DNA of 64,000 nucleotides from Lepas anatifera. Taxonomy: Eukaryota; Arthropoda; Thecostraca; Lepadidae. Below are positions 11,511 through 24,546 of the stretch, piece by piece. The notes beneath the pieces are model-generated. The model was not told where the DNA came from. It saw nothing but the letters and a program-made list of their open reading frames with translations, and ran no database searches. Location of the stretch: the NCBI GenBank assembly GCA_034440635.1, contig JAOTON010000385.1, positions 3,130,501-3,194,500 on the forward strand, read 5' to 3'. The position numbers and the translations under genes were made by a program. Each line of letters begins with the position of its first letter. The stretch's first letter is position 1.

Positions 11511-14500
11511 ACACATTCTTCAAGATCTATGGAGATACCTGGGCCCACAGAAAGTGCACTACATATCTGCTCTTTGGTCTAGCCTGCGAATTACTTCTCT
11601 GAATAGCGCCAAATTTCCAATAGTATTATTGCACTAAATAGTATCGTTCACCTGTGTAATTTAACTTTCATATGTATTGACTTCGCCTGTTAGTGAAACC
11701 GTGTTTTGCTGGAGAAATTCACAAATCCACAAAGAAGAATAAACATTGCAAACGTTCTTGCTATCGTTTTGTGGATCAACAGTCCGTGCCGAAATGGCTG
11801 CATTGCGTCGTAAGCAGCGATCGTTGTTAAAACACTATAGATATTTGTGATACTCTCCAATTGGAAAACCACCAACTTAATTCTGGATCAGTTTTCCGAA
11901 ATAGGCAGGCTCTAAAGCCGGATAGTCGGTTCACTCCGCAGAAACCGAACAACTTTCGATATTAGCAGGATAGTAAAGTTCGGTGCAGGTGAAATTTACG
12001 AGAGGGCAGCAAGCTAGGGGTATGGATTTATACCTCTGTAGGGGTGCCCGGACACCCCCAATAACACCCCAATGAAACGCTGAAGAAGTGTTAAAATATC
12101 CTTAAGTTTTCATGTTTTAATTTCAAGAATTTATAATTGATTTGTGCTATTCAACAGGCCTCTGAGCAAGCTAAAACGCACTTCATATGGTGCTATCTCA
12201 TTTTATCATTAAGATATTGACAGTGTTTCAAATTTGGGCTCCCCAAAACATTAAAAAGAATACACGCCCCTGAGCAATACACAGTTCGATTGAGCAGTCC
12301 AGCTCAACTTAACTTAAGCAGCCAAGTTTAACTGACCGGTACGCTGTCTCATCCAAAACTACCTCTGATAATCGACTTTATGCAGGCTTCTGCGTTACCG
12401 CTTTGAAAACCACCCTATACATATCAATTTTCTATCTACATTACAGCACACACTTTTGAGGAGGCATCTGGAGAGAGTAAAAGAAGCAAATGCTTTTACT
12501 TTCCGAACGATGTTTCAAACAAATTCTTGGCGTACTTTCTTTCAAATTAGATAAGAGGAACTTATCTCAGTCTTATCAATATACACCCTCTACTACTAGA
12601 GAAATCCACCCTGCCTCTGGATACTTCATTCTTTAAGTATAACATAACTTGTGTCATGATCTTGGAAGGAATGACCGAGGGTTATTATAAACACAGTGCT
12701 TAAAAACAATAAAATAGGCGAGCAGCATAAAGAACAAATCTAAAACCGCTAAAACCCATCCAAAGCCCACTCCGAACTCAGTTGCCAATGTGCAGCAGCA
12801 CACTGCAACCGTTTCATGAATTAGCCCGTTATAGTTTCTTTAGCTTTCATTTAACGAGGGGATCCTCGATATTTGGAAAACAATTCTATCCGGCAAACAG
12901 ATGACGCCACTGCTGAGTTGAGAGTTGAGGTCAGACTATTGTACACAACACAACACAGAATACATGAGCCTTAGGAAAACCGTATTCATCCCGGCTCGCT
13001 CCAAAACGTGCGGCAAGATTCACCCGCGGAACACGCGAAGTCATTTCTCGGTCGCTGAACCTTCGGTGGCGTTAACGACTCCTTGGGGCATACTCAAGGG
13101 CACCTGAAATAGTCTCGGACACCGTCATTGGTCCCGGTCTAATCCTGCCGTCAGGGCGGACCAATCAGCTGTGGCCTGCAATGACCCCAGAGTGATGCCA
13201 TTATACAGGAGCGAAAACACGACGACACGGCAACTGGGGTCTAAGTCATTGTTGCAAGATAGCCGAAGCTATTTTTATATTTGTTTCGAGCCGCCATGTA
13301 TCTTGGTGTCAGGGAAAGAGGTGCCCGCACTGCTCCTACCCCGGTAGACTTCACCGTGAGGCGATGCTAATTCTGCCTACCTCTTCCAAAGTTATAACTA
13401 AATTCCAGATTTCATGTTTTCATATTTCGTATGCACTTATGTGAGATCGCTTATTTAAGCCATTCAAAATTTAAAATGCCTGGGAGAAAAGCAGAGTACA
13501 AAATATGTCATTGGTTGCGGACGGACGCCGCCACTTTCCACGGAGTTGAGGGCACTACAATAGCAAGCAAAAAGCCCTGGTCTGTCGGGAAGCACCGCCT
13601 GGGGGGCCGGTGCTTCCCGCAGCATCTACACCAGCGCTCCTGTTCTTGTCATGTCACTGCAGGTACCACGGCAGGTGCCTTCCATATTTGGAAGAACGTA
13701 AACTTTTGTTCGCATATTTACGCCCTCTCAGAGTGGTATTGACAAAGTTGCGCAGATTTCCGGCTGGGCTGGATTCCGCAGGGCGCGTCATACATGCAAT
13801 GCAACTGCACAAAACACGTATGCATGTATGTACATAAATGCATCCCATGGCACTAACCTAAACCTAAAACCTAAAAACTACCAGCGCTCGACGCATAATT
13901 TTAATATGAGCTGTTTTGGAAACTGATCCTAAAATCTGTCGAAAAGCTAGCAAAATGACGGCGTCCAAGTTGCCAGTCGCTATCAACTCACACTCGCGTC
14001 ACTCACAGTGCTGACGTAGTATAAATACGGCTTTGCGCCCCCAGTTCTGCCGCCTCGATGCCAATTTCACCTAAGCTGTCTGGAAAAGTACCTGGAGTCA
14101 TTCCAGATACCTCCGGCTTCTAAATCCTTCCAAACCATTTTCACACACGAAAACTCACTTTGAAAGCGGACGATGAGACGGTCTACCGTTTCCATAATGC
14201 GATAAGGACTTCTGAAAGGGTAGCGCTTTCGAGCGCAACCATCAAACGGCCGCACCGCCGGGGAAGCAGACAATTATCGAAGGCAATCCCGACGTCGTGA
14301 AAGCAATCACGAGAAATAAACTTCGGTTTGGATGGCATCTCATGGTCTTAACAATAGAAGAGAAAGTATCCCAGCAGAAATAATAGGAAATAAACAAGAT
14401 GTTGGGTTGGAAATGTTGTGAAAAATGATTAATTTTAGTGCACACTCTGAAGGCCCTGCCTCATGTCTTTAAAAATGCCTGTCTTTGAGTGGAAACATAC

Positions 14501-14770
14501 ACTAGGAATCAAACAGGGCATAAGCAGATCTAGGGGGAAATGGGGGACATCTACCTCCCACTGACCCTCAGCGTTTGTCATTACTTTGATCATCAATTTA
14601 ATTGCACAGGGGATCGATCAAAACCAGGTTATGCTCATAAATTAAGCAGATATAACCTATAAAATGCCTTTGTTGGCAATAATGTAGCAGACATTTCAGC
14701 TTCAAGATAGCAGATGAAGGCTGATTCAAATTTTGCTAGATGACTCATCGTTTTTCACTCATATAAATGC
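11511..14770. other. No gene seen
   Basis: Short frames only. Positions 13850-13890 contain CTAAACCTAAAACC words that recall but do not form a telomere repeat. Confidence 0.45.
14020..14027 (+). promoter_or_regulatory. Isolated TATA-box-like motif
   Basis: TATAAATA is preceded by TGACGT (14012-14017), a CRE-like word. No coding exon I can recognise follows on the plus strand. Possibly chance. Confidence 0.15.
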
Positions 14771-14778
14771 GACGAAAG

Positions 14779-15074
14779 CAGGGGCGGATCCAGCATGTTG
14801 ATTTGGGAGAGGAAAAGGGGCAAAACCATGTCGGTAAGCTAAAATATAAAAGAAAAAGAAAAAACTTTGAGCGGTAGAAACGCCGGGCCGACACGAATCA
14901 ACTTTTCACCACCAAACAGGCACCTTGTGCATGGACAAAACGCTTAAATATGTTTTAACTGACGGGTACGTCCTGCCCAATCCATTATGAAACGCTAGTT
15001 TGCTTTGGGGGAAGGACGAAATAACCAGCTTTGGGGGCCATGACCGAATTGCCTATCCCTCGCATCCGCCCCTG
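14779..15074. mobile_element. hAT-like MITE with perfect TSD GACGAAAG
   Basis: The 296-bp element has ends CAGGGGCGGATCCAG and GCATCCGCCCCTG. It is flanked by GACGAAAG at 14771-14778 and 15075-15082. This is the cleanest hAT-type insertion in the window, probably young. No transposase. Confidence 0.92.
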
Positions 15075-15493
15075 GACGAAAGCACTCAATAGGCCCAATC
15101 GCTATAAACAGACGCCCTTCTTATAAACATTTTACAAGGGATACAATACAGAATCGATAAGAAAACAGTTTTATGGTAATTGAGTTAACTGTTTTATTGG
15201 ACTTGCTAAATAAATGACTCCCAGCGTTGACGGGAAAAGGTTCTCTTCTACACTCAGATGACCATTTACCTTTAAAACTTGACAAATAATTACTGATTTA
15301 TAGAAAAATGCATCCAGTTTTGTCTTGGCTGGACCTTTTAATAGCTTTGCTTCGAAAATTACTGTTTGGAGTGGAACTAAATATAATGAGCACACATGTA
15401 TCAATTATAGTTTCTATGAAAATTTCTCAATTCTGAGCTCTGTTGCTGAACATATTTGATTGGTTCTCTTGATTCCCCATCCTCTGCTTTTAA

Positions 15494-16338
15494 CACGCGC
15501 ATTGACGGGAGTTTGAGCCACCTTCGCTTTGACGAGAGGGGGCGGGTACCCGCCTCCCCCTAAGATCTCGAGAACCACGGTAGGTAGCGAAAAACAACGG
15601 TAAACGGCGTTGGGTAGCCCATCCACTTCTCCATCGAAAATATTTTAACCTTTTTTTGTCAGGTCACATTTAAGGTCACGAGAGGTCAAAACATGCCGTC
15701 ATAGGGATAACATGTAAATTAAGTTTTTCAGCCATTACATCTGAACAAGTAAAGATAGAGCAAAACTACTTAAACTATATGAATCCTCGCAGCAAGCCGA
15801 ATCGAATGATATATAATTTGACCTTGCTAGGTCAAATCAAGGATTTGACTTGACCTGAGGTCAGGTCAAGGTCAAATTATATAAAATGCATATCATTAGA
15901 ACCGCAAAGCCAAGGCGAGTCTAATGCAGCTAAAATAAACGCTCTATCTCCATCCGTCACTGAGTTTTTTCAGTAAAAACCATTTTTCCCATGTATTTCC
16001 AATGGAGAGGTCATGCCTCGTACCCGACCTTAGGTCATCGATATAAAAAACACCGGAACATATTTTAGAGAACTCGGTGGGCCCATTATGTGATATGAGT
16101 TTCAACCGGATAAACTCACCCTGCTCCGACTTATGCTATCCTAAACTTTTTTGCGATCAGGTCAATTGACCTGTACTGGTGACCTGACCTGAGATGACCA
16201 AGCCTCCAAATTTTCATAAAAGGTGTAAAAGTGATGGGGAAAAAGGTATGCCAAGTACGACGGCGCTATGCGCCGCCGTTTTTCTGCTATCTCCGAAAAC
16301 CCGAGGGGGTGGGTACCCGCCCCCTGTCAATGCGCGTG
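15494..16338. mobile_element. CACGCGCATTGACGGG-ended piggyBac-like MITE, copy 2
   Basis: TTAA flanks lie at 15490-15493 and 16339-16342. The inverted ends are CACGCGCATTGACGGG and CCCCCTGTCAATGCGCGTG. The 845-bp body is co-linear with 3794-4629 with scattered differences, so both derive from one master. It includes ACTTGACCTGAGGTCAGGTC near 15848. No genes. Confidence 0.9.
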
Positions 16339-16342
16339 TTAA

Positions 16343-19300
16343 TGACCACCATCGTCGAGAAGCCAGCGACATACAGATAACTTTCTAGGACTGGCATCAG
16401 CGTTTTTAAGACATGGCTCGAAAGGGTTGGCTGTTACTACCAAACATCGCGACAGGAAACATCAGCTAGCCCTTTTAAAAAATGCACATCGGGCGTTACG
16501 TCCTCAGGCTAAATAATTCTGCAGACGGGAAAACGTCTTCATCATTCAAAATACATCCAGGTCTCAGAGCGAATGTTGAATGTTGCATTTTGCCTTGAAT
16601 CTGTCAGCCTTAAACCAATGGGCGCTGTAGTAAAGGTGCCTTAGAATAACATTCTTGGCTCACATTCACATGCATTTTTGACCCCAGGATCATGGCTCCG
16701 TGACCCAAAATAGGATCAGCGCCAATCGTTTGGGACCCTCTGTTCTAAACGGAGTAATACTTCAGTCAAATCACCATCAGCTACAGCAAGACACCTCTTC
16801 GGAAATACAGAGCTTTTCATCAAATCTCATGCACATTCCGGCTGTGAATATTTGTATTTTTGGCGTTATAAATTTCAGAATTATTATCTCAAGAGTGATG
16901 AAAGGTCTCGGGGCGCCCTTGTATGAAGTGCTATACAGTTGCTTAAGAAAATAATACATACAATTGAATTGATGCCGCTACCCACGAGTGCAGGTTTCAT
17001 CCTGGTACGATATTTGTTCGCAGATATATAAACCTTTCATTAGCGTAACGGTCGGGTCGGGTCGGGTCGGGCCGGGCCGGGTCGGGTCGGGTCGGGTCGG
17101 GTCGGGTCGGGTCGGGTCGGGTCGGGTCGGGCCGGGCCGGGCCGGGTCGGGTCGGTCAGGTCGGGTCGGGTCGGGTCGGGTCGGGTTGGGTGGGGTCGGT
17201 TCAGGCTGAACCAGGCCGGGTCACCCATATTTAGAATGTTATCCAAATGTAAGGGGAGACTGAGTGGGCCCCGCGCGCCCGCTCAGTGACTGTTCTGGCT
17301 GGAACATCTACTAACAGTCACCACGATTACGTAGTGTTGGGACTTCTCCATTGGAAGAAACGTAAAGAAATCGGAGCTTTCGGCTTTATTTTACAAGCCG
17401 TTGTCGTATGTTTGAATTGAATCAGAAATCACGTTTAGACAGCCAAATATATACAATTATAGCAACAATTTAAAGAAAACATACAAGACAATTAGACTAC
17501 CTACCGCCAAAAAACATTAGAATCACATGCATAGTATGATTGCTTATTTGGTTCAATAACTACTACTATGCATCATTACATGATGTTGAGATGAACTTAC
17601 ACGCCTCCACTAATGCCATTTCGACAGCCACCACGATGTTACACACAGCCCCTGGTTTTTAGGCATAATTCCTAATGGCTATTTCTTAGAAACATGTCAG
17701 TATTGTATAACTTCCTGTTGTACTTCACAGTTTCTGAGCCCAGAAGCTGTCGCCAACCCCTGTCGGTGAGTAGTTGGTTTTTCCATATCGGTGTTTGAAA
17801 TTGTACCTAACTTTCTAGTCTGGCCGGAAAAAAAATTGATCACGATCGCCGCAACGAGACTGCTTTTGTCCCGTAAAATGATCCTGATTTCAGCGTGAGT
17901 TTTTTATCAAAATCATCGGTACCTTTTGTTATACTAAGGTCGTAAAATTTGTCTATACTCCTCTTACAGTCAATTATGTAAGCGAAAGAAAATTCACACT
18001 CGCGAGAGCGGGCTAAGCAGAAATTCAGCACCCGTAGCTAAGCTTAGCATAGCTATGTGCTCCGCTCCGCTGCACAAAATCAATGCAATACAATGAGAAG
18101 GCTCAGGATCGGTTTCTCTCAGGTCTCCCGACGTTTAACATTCATCCGACATAGGTCGGCTGACATCTGATAACTGTCATTTTGTCATGGAGAATCCAAC
18201 AGATTGACAAACATTGAAGGCAGACAGGGTGCAGGTAGTGGTGCTCATAGACTACAGCGGGGGGTATGGCGCCAATACTGAGCCAGCGGGTCTCCACAAT
18301 CCACATTTCACGACCATTTTGGGAAAAAATATCCGGCAAACAGCTCTTGAATTCCACTCACCTTACCTTTGCGGAATACGCAAACACGTTTGTTGTGCGC
18401 CAGCGGCGCATAACGTCATTTAGAAAGCTTTTTACATACGAATGGCTGACTGCTTTGCATTTTATGGCAATACTGGATGTGCTTCTGACGCATTTTTGGA
18501 AAATACCTCCCTGAACTTATGACTCGGAGAACTCCTCTCGAAGTGGGAGCTGATCGTGAATTGTCTCGCCTGAGAGCTTCCCTGAGTTCATGTCTGTGTT
18601 TTCTCATCCATGGCTGTCGGCTGCTGATGTCTTCGCAACTGAAGCTTTCATGGTAGCTACAGGAAAATTGTAGCCAAAGCCAGATCATGGGCAACGTTGC
18701 GTTACCATCGGTAGTGCTTGTCCTTACATAATTCTCCATTCTAATTGGAAAATATTCATGTTTTTCAATAGCTGCATCCCACACAGAAACTTTCTAGCAA
18801 GCATAGTACGATGCATGTCGTAATTCAAGCTTCTCTTTAAGTGTTGATTCGGCACAAGGACCAGTAAAAGATGGATACCGCATCAAACATCCAGAAACAG
18901 ACTTAAGGTCAAACTACAAAACGCAGGCCTATGACTTAACTATGTTATGTTTTGAACAAAACTTTATATTTGTTTTTATCTGTTTTGCGTTTTAGAATGT
19001 TTTATAAATGTTTTATAAAACATTGCACCTTATTGAGTGACTAGAACATCTTTTCGTGCAATACAGCTTCGCCATGTATTGACCCACTTTAGGTGTTACT
19101 AGCCATGTGGGAGAGAACTCATCGTCACCCACCAGTTCCAACTCGTCAGGAGTCGCAGCCTGTCAGGACTAGTCTGTGCGCCGGCTGTTACGCGCGCCAG
19201 AAAAGCAAACGCAGCCCGGCAGCAGCATGTACTGATAATCCAGGCATATGCTGCCAGCTCTCCTCTCCAGGGCATATCAGGAGCGCTCCAGGGGCGCTGC

Positions 19301-19490
19301 CAGCACTGTTGAACTCACCTTGACCTGCTCAGATTGCGCTAACAACGTGAATACTGCAGCTATCTGTTGAAATCGATTGAGATGCACCAGCACGAAGGCA
19401 CCTTCTAATCGACTCGCAGCAACATCCTGCAAAGGTCAGGTTGGGCTGGGTTACCATACAATAAAAAACGCGTTACCATAGCAATAGCAG
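16343..19490. other. No gene seen apart from the GGTCG array
   Basis: The minus-strand frame 18416-18784 (122 codons) has mixed composition and no recognisable domain, and no convincing splice sites frame it. I leave it uncalled. Confidence 0.4.
17050..17200. repeat. (GGTCG)n pentanucleotide array
   Basis: About 30 units of GGTCG/GGGTC with GGCCG variants. It is strongly G-rich on the plus strand with C-rich complement. The open frames (Gly-Arg-Val, or Pro-Asp-Thr-Arg on the minus strand) are artefacts of the period. Confidence 0.97.
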
Positions 19491-19498
19491 TATCACTG

Positions 19499-19664
19499 CA
19501 GTGGCGGATCAATGGCTTAATTTGGGGGAAGGGGGCTAGGGGGCTCGAGCCTCCCTGCCATTGCTTCGGAACAACCTTCGGCTAGGCGTTAACTATAGAC
19601 ACCCTGACATTTCAGAAGGGGGGGCTTGAGCCCCCTAGCCCCCACCCCCTTGTGTCCGCTACTG
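19499..19664. mobile_element. hAT-like MITE, CAGTGGCGGATCA end
   Basis: The 166-bp element has ends CAGTGGCGGATC and GTCCGCTACTG. It is flanked by TATCACTG and TGTCGCTG, six of eight identical. Internal arms GGGGGCTAGGGGGCTCGAGC and GCTTGAGCCCCCTAGCCCCC can pair into a hairpin. The same motif family occurs at 23861-24029. Confidence 0.75.
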
Positions 19665-20600
19665 TGTCGCTGTACAGGGTATTGGGCGAGCTGGTCCATT
19701 GGATGATATTATTTCAATCGATGGGTGATTTGGTGCTTTCTACCGGTCCATACCAGACAGACTGAGACTTCATGTATTACACCAACTCAGGACAGCTCAG
19801 AATCACTACACGTGATCAGAGTCTCCAAAACACTTCATGAAGTCACTGCATCTCGTCTTCGCTGGGGTCTCTAAGTCTCCACTGTTCCCGAAAACAACAC
19901 ACTGACCAAGACGATACTATATGACTCGCATGTCACACTCAGCCAGTCTCAGTCGTCGCCTCACTTGGCCGACGATGTTGTGGAGGAAGAAGCGATCCAA
20001 GGACAGCGGTTGCTTGTGTACCACATAGCGGACGGCCGTTTCGTGATGACTGGCGCCGCGGCAGTGGTGGCTGCTCCACCCGTCTGTTATTGATGACTTC
20101 TGTGAACAAACAGGTGAACATCATCGCATCTCACGTCCTCTTGGACCTGCTGTACAGCAACAGTTATCGTGGCTTTCGGGTGTACGTCGTATCTTCCATC
20201 CCTCCTCAGCCGCGTTTGCGATGGAATGATTCGCTGCTCTATTTTTTTTTTTAATCACAGAGTTTTGTTTAACAATCGATTCAGTCGCGAGCAAAGCTGA
20301 CAGAGGACTAAGAAAACATCTGAAAGTCTGACATATAATTTTCCTGTGAATGTAGTCTAAAACGATCTGTAGTGCAGCTTTATCAGCACCCAAGGAGTCT
20401 GAAAAAATTGAGTTTAAGGCTAGTATTTGCCGTAAAACTACTGCTAATTGCCCTATGATTAATTCATGCCACAGGAGATCGAGATCATACATGATTTGAA
20501 ATCGGCTGGAAATTTCCTTCAAATCTTATTTCTCTCCTCGCTTGACACGCTTGGATCGAGTACCCAAAAGGCCGAGACGTCTCAACATCAATAACTAATA

Positions 20601-20775
20601 ATTGTTGGGGTTTAACGACACACAACTGCCAAGGGCATACGGCGTCGCCAACTCTCATCCTGTTGGAGGGGATTTTGGGGATCAGATCAACTTATTCAGA
20701 GGCTCCGCCGGGACTTGAACCCGGGACCACTGGCTTAGAACACAAGGGTGTTATCCATTAAGCCACCTCACCCCC
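20601..20775 (-). mobile_element. tRNA-derived SINE, copy 1
   Basis: On the minus strand, a tRNA-like head (GGTGGCTTAATGGATAACAC as A box, GGGTTCAAGTCCC as B box) is followed by a body with GATCTGATCCCC, CAACAGG, GAGAGTTGGCGACGCCGTAT and a tail GTTAAACCCCAACAATTATT. It is not a functional tRNA: the anticodon arm is disrupted and a non-tRNA body follows. It matches 35911-36088 and, lacking the head, 51102-51200. Confidence 0.85.
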
Positions 20776-21964
20776 TCCTTACATCACTGACTACATGCTA
20801 AAGGCCTACAGCTGTGGCCCCGAGATCGATTAAGTCGATTCCTCAGTGCAACAGCTGCAGTAAAAGGTTCACGACCATTAGTTCCCGCTCACAGTGGCGC
20901 AGCCAAGCTTTCTCTTAAAAGGGAACAAATTACAACCTGTACGTATTTCGAAGTAAATTACACTTACTTCAAAGTTTACGATGCCTAGATGAGACAATAA
21001 CGAAGTCACAGCCGAGAAAAGTTCGGAAAGGAAAAGACGATTCCGGAGAGCGCACATATAGCGAAGCAGTTTTCAGGCCCAAACAGCGATTTTGCTTATC
21101 GTTTCAGGCGCTTTCAGCGCCCAGCAGGTTATTTACTGCTATCTGCTGAAAAACGACCAATAATGAATAAAGTATGAGGCTTATGAATAAATGAATGCTT
21201 GGAAACTCCACACCTCGTAACGCACTGATTGACCAGACTACAAGACGTGCACCAGAATGTTAAAACCAGAAACTTCAAGAATACCTACATGTGAAGAAAG
21301 AATAACATTGAGTAGAAATTAGTTCAGACAGGCTTCTGAATCACTTTAGAAATAGTTTTATTTTAAGGACCTCATTTGTATATGAATAATAGGTAGGTTT
21401 ATCTATTTACGCAAAGTTCCATCAATAGAGAGACATAAAAAAGCGAGAGAGGAGAGATATAGAAGCAGCTAGAAGGGGAAGAGGCAGAGCGAGAGAGTCG
21501 AAAATGCCAAACATCCGGCGCTCTCTCAGTCTGGAATGCCGTTATACACACTGCGTCCATTGATCTGACGACACGCAGATGCTCTCCACACCAGGCCTCG
21601 TGCCTAAACAAAGGAAACCGCCGACGACGGCAAAAATCACGGAAGCCCACATCGGAGCCTCCATGCCTACGCTTCAACACGCCCATTACGACCAGCTTCA
21701 CTGTCAGAGGGCGATATCATTGCCTAAGGTGTCTTAGGCGTAAGAGTTTTCACTTTGCTCCGGATACACTTCCGTTGAATAATGCGAGTTCTTTTTCCTC
21801 CACTACAAGGTCATGGAGGCGGCCGTTGATCCCAGGAGCGGGTCGCATCACTTGGCTGGGAAGGGAGAGGAGAGGGGAGGCGGCACAAACCCAGCCCCCG
21901 TTCAAGCTGCCTGGCAAAATGAGACGCTGACGTCAGCCTCGCAACGCCGGAGGCGTTTTATGGC
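20776..21964. other. No gene seen
   Basis: A GC-richer patch (21540-21990) with TGACGTCA-type words lies just before a MITE. The 100-codon minus frame 21399-21701 is not recognisable. Confidence 0.4.
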
Positions 21965-21968
21965 TTAG

Positions 21969-22757
21969 CACGCACAGCGGAGAGGGGTCTGACGTCAACA
22001 CGCAGTACAGCGGGGAGGGTCCTAAGGTGACGCCCCCCCCGGCCTGAGATCTCGAAAACTAAGAAGGTTAGACAAATTCCCGTTTCGGGTGTGTGGTTGC
22101 GAAAGCGATCATCATTACGGTCAAGTTTTATTAACCTAGATCAATACCTGCAAGGTAAAACGAGGTCGTAACGGTCAAATCTGGACCGAGCTGGAGACTT
22201 ATTGGGAAGTGCTAGGATTATGCAAAAACACCGGGAATACACTAAAAGCAAATTAAGGTCATAGAGGAAAATTTTCACCCAATTTTCTCTGCAAATCTGA
22301 GGTCAACATCATTCAAGGGCACCGACCTATGACGTAATAGTAGGACATATTCCCAATAATGTAGCAATATAACTGGCACTATGGCAGCTTTCGAGAAGAG
22401 GTGTCTGGGAGAGGGGAAAGAGCAATGAATGTTTGACCGTGACAAATGACCTTTCAACTTGGCCTGTGACCTTGACCTTAAAATTGCCTAATCTTGACCA
22501 TGAAATCAAATGGTATAAGATCCGTCATACGGAGGGGTGACATCTGACAAAAAACTCTGGTGTTAATGGCCTTGAAAATTATTTTATGGCCTTGATCTGT
22601 AACCTGTGACCTTTGACCTTAGACTTCATTTCAGGCGAAATTGACATATAATCGCTATTATATGGCGTCCTTACGTCAATACTCGGTCTACAGCGTAGGC
22701 GAACTGGCGTGACTGCGCGATTGTGACGGTTTAGAATTATCGATATGACTTTGCACA
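21969..22757. mobile_element. CACGC-ended piggyBac-like MITE, right end lost
   Basis: TTAG (decayed TTAA, 21965-21968) precedes CACGCACAGCGGAGAGGGG, and the sequence follows 58152-59004 co-linearly to about 22757. There the AACTGGCGTGACTGCGCGAT segment is followed by unrelated DNA and a GA microsatellite. TGACCT words are frequent. It is truncated by about 250 bp relative to the full copy. Confidence 0.7.
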
Positions 22758-22820
22758 CATTGCACATAGAGACAGCTCTACGAAGAAAGGCATTTCCTTC
22801 GTCAAGTTCTTCTGAAATGC

Positions 22821-23008
<188 letters not shown>

Positions 23009-23860
23009 AAGAGGCCATGAGCCAGTCCATTCAGACCATTTAGAGAGGAGGCATTCAGATAGCCGTTGGTACCAGTTTCGAACCAAAGCTCCGCCGCCGA
23101 GCACCACAGGTGACGAGCAATAGCACGGCGTAGTGGGCCAGCCGGACTCTGTGTCGAGGTTTTCCATCGTCAACACTCTCATTCTCCTATGGTTGAATGC
23201 TCACTCAGAGACGAAGAACAATAGCCCGGACCGTTTCGTTGAGTGCTTGTGACCGAGCTCTCGGCTGTTCAGTCACAGTGACTCCCGTTCGTCAGCTGGT
23301 CGACACGGGAAGAGCGCTTCAGGGCGTGTGATCGAGCCGGCCGGGAAAAGGTTGGCTCACGCCATGTGCACCACGACTAATGCTCGGGCTCTCCTCCGCT
23401 GGGAACGGGGTTGCAAGCGAACAAAGCAAATACCTAGGTACCCCGTCTCCCCTGATCCGGGTGAAATTCCCAAAGTATATTTTTGTCACAAACCTTGTTC
23501 TGTAAGGATGTATAAAATAAAGTGACCACTTTGTTATGTCACGTTTTTGCTCCTCTCTTGAAGCAGACGATACTGGGCACGCCCCTACTCGACCTGGCGG
23601 CACGCTGACGTCCACTCTTTCCGACTTATGAGGATATATGGTGTCTGAAATGGGTATGGCGGCAATGGGGCAAACTGGCCACCGTCAGGACACGCTTGAG
23701 CGGGAGGCTGGAGCTCTTAGTTTGATGGCTAGTTTTCCCGGCAGATGTTGGAAACATTGCCTGTCTTCCCCAGCGGAGACCAATATTCCCTGAGACAAAA
23801 CATTTCCTCACATGAAACAGCTTTTGGAGTATGAGTAAAGAATAAATGATATGCCCTAGC

Positions 23861-24029
23861 CAGTGGCGGATACAAGGGAAAGGTTAGGGGGACTCAACCC
23901 AATCCCCCCCGAAATGTCAGAGTGCATTAGTAAATGCATAGCGGGAGGCTGATCCATGGCAATGATGGGGGGAGACTCGATCAAGCCCCTAGCCCCCCCA
24001 AAAAAAATAAAGTCCTGGATCCATCATTG
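23861..24029. mobile_element. hAT-like MITE, CAGTGGCGGATAC end
   Basis: The 169-bp element starts CAGTGGCGGATAC and ends GGATCCATCATTG. It is flanked by GCCCTAGC and ACCCTAAC, six of eight identical. The interior has AGGGGGACTCAACCC and GACTCGATCAAGCCCCTAGC, similar to 19499-19664. Confidence 0.65.
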
Positions 24030-24100
24030 ACCCTAACCCAACGCTCTCGATGAGCATATAAGAACCCGATTGAGATACTGTAGGTACTGTGTAAAATTAA

Positions 24101-24546
24101 GAGGGCCTGCTCGAACATTTCTCGGTTTATTTCCGATTAGTGGCCCTGGCTGATCCGATCAGAACACTTCTCGGGTTATTTCTGATTAGTGACCCTGCTG
24201 ATCAGATCAGAACATTGCTCGGGTTATTTCCGATTAGTGACCCTGCTGATCAGGTCGGAACATTTTTCGGGTTACTTCCAATTAGTGACCCTGGTGATCA
24301 GATCAGAACACTTCTCGGGTTATTTCCAATTAGTGCCCCTGCTGATCAGGTCGGAAAATTTTTCGGGTTATTTCCGATTAGTGACCCTGGGGATCAGGTC
24401 GGAACATTGTTCGGGTTATTTCCAATTAGTGACCTTGGTGATCAGATCAGAACATTTCTCGGGTTATTTCCAATTAGTGACCCTGCTGATCAGGTCGGAA
24501 AATTGTTCGGGTTATTTCCGATTAGTGACCCTGCTGATCAGATCCG
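24101..24546. repeat. 48-bp minisatellite, about nine copies
   Basis: The unit runs GACCCTGCTGATCAGATCAG, then AACATTTCTCGGGTTATTTC and CGATTAGT. Copies differ at a few sites (AGATCAG versus AGGTCGG). Because 48 is a multiple of three, two plus-strand frames stay open for about 145 codons. One reads a 16-residue unit (GLFPISDPADQ...). No splice or homology support for coding. Confidence 0.95.

Noticed and set aside
16988..17246. Gly-Arg-Val or Pro-Asp-Thr-Arg rich proteins
   Set aside because: This is the GGTCG pentanucleotide array; any frame of a stop-free five-base unit stays open.
20700..20775. A functional tRNA gene on the minus strand
   Set aside because: The B box is good, but the anticodon arm does not fold and a SINE body follows directly; the same sequence recurs at 35911.
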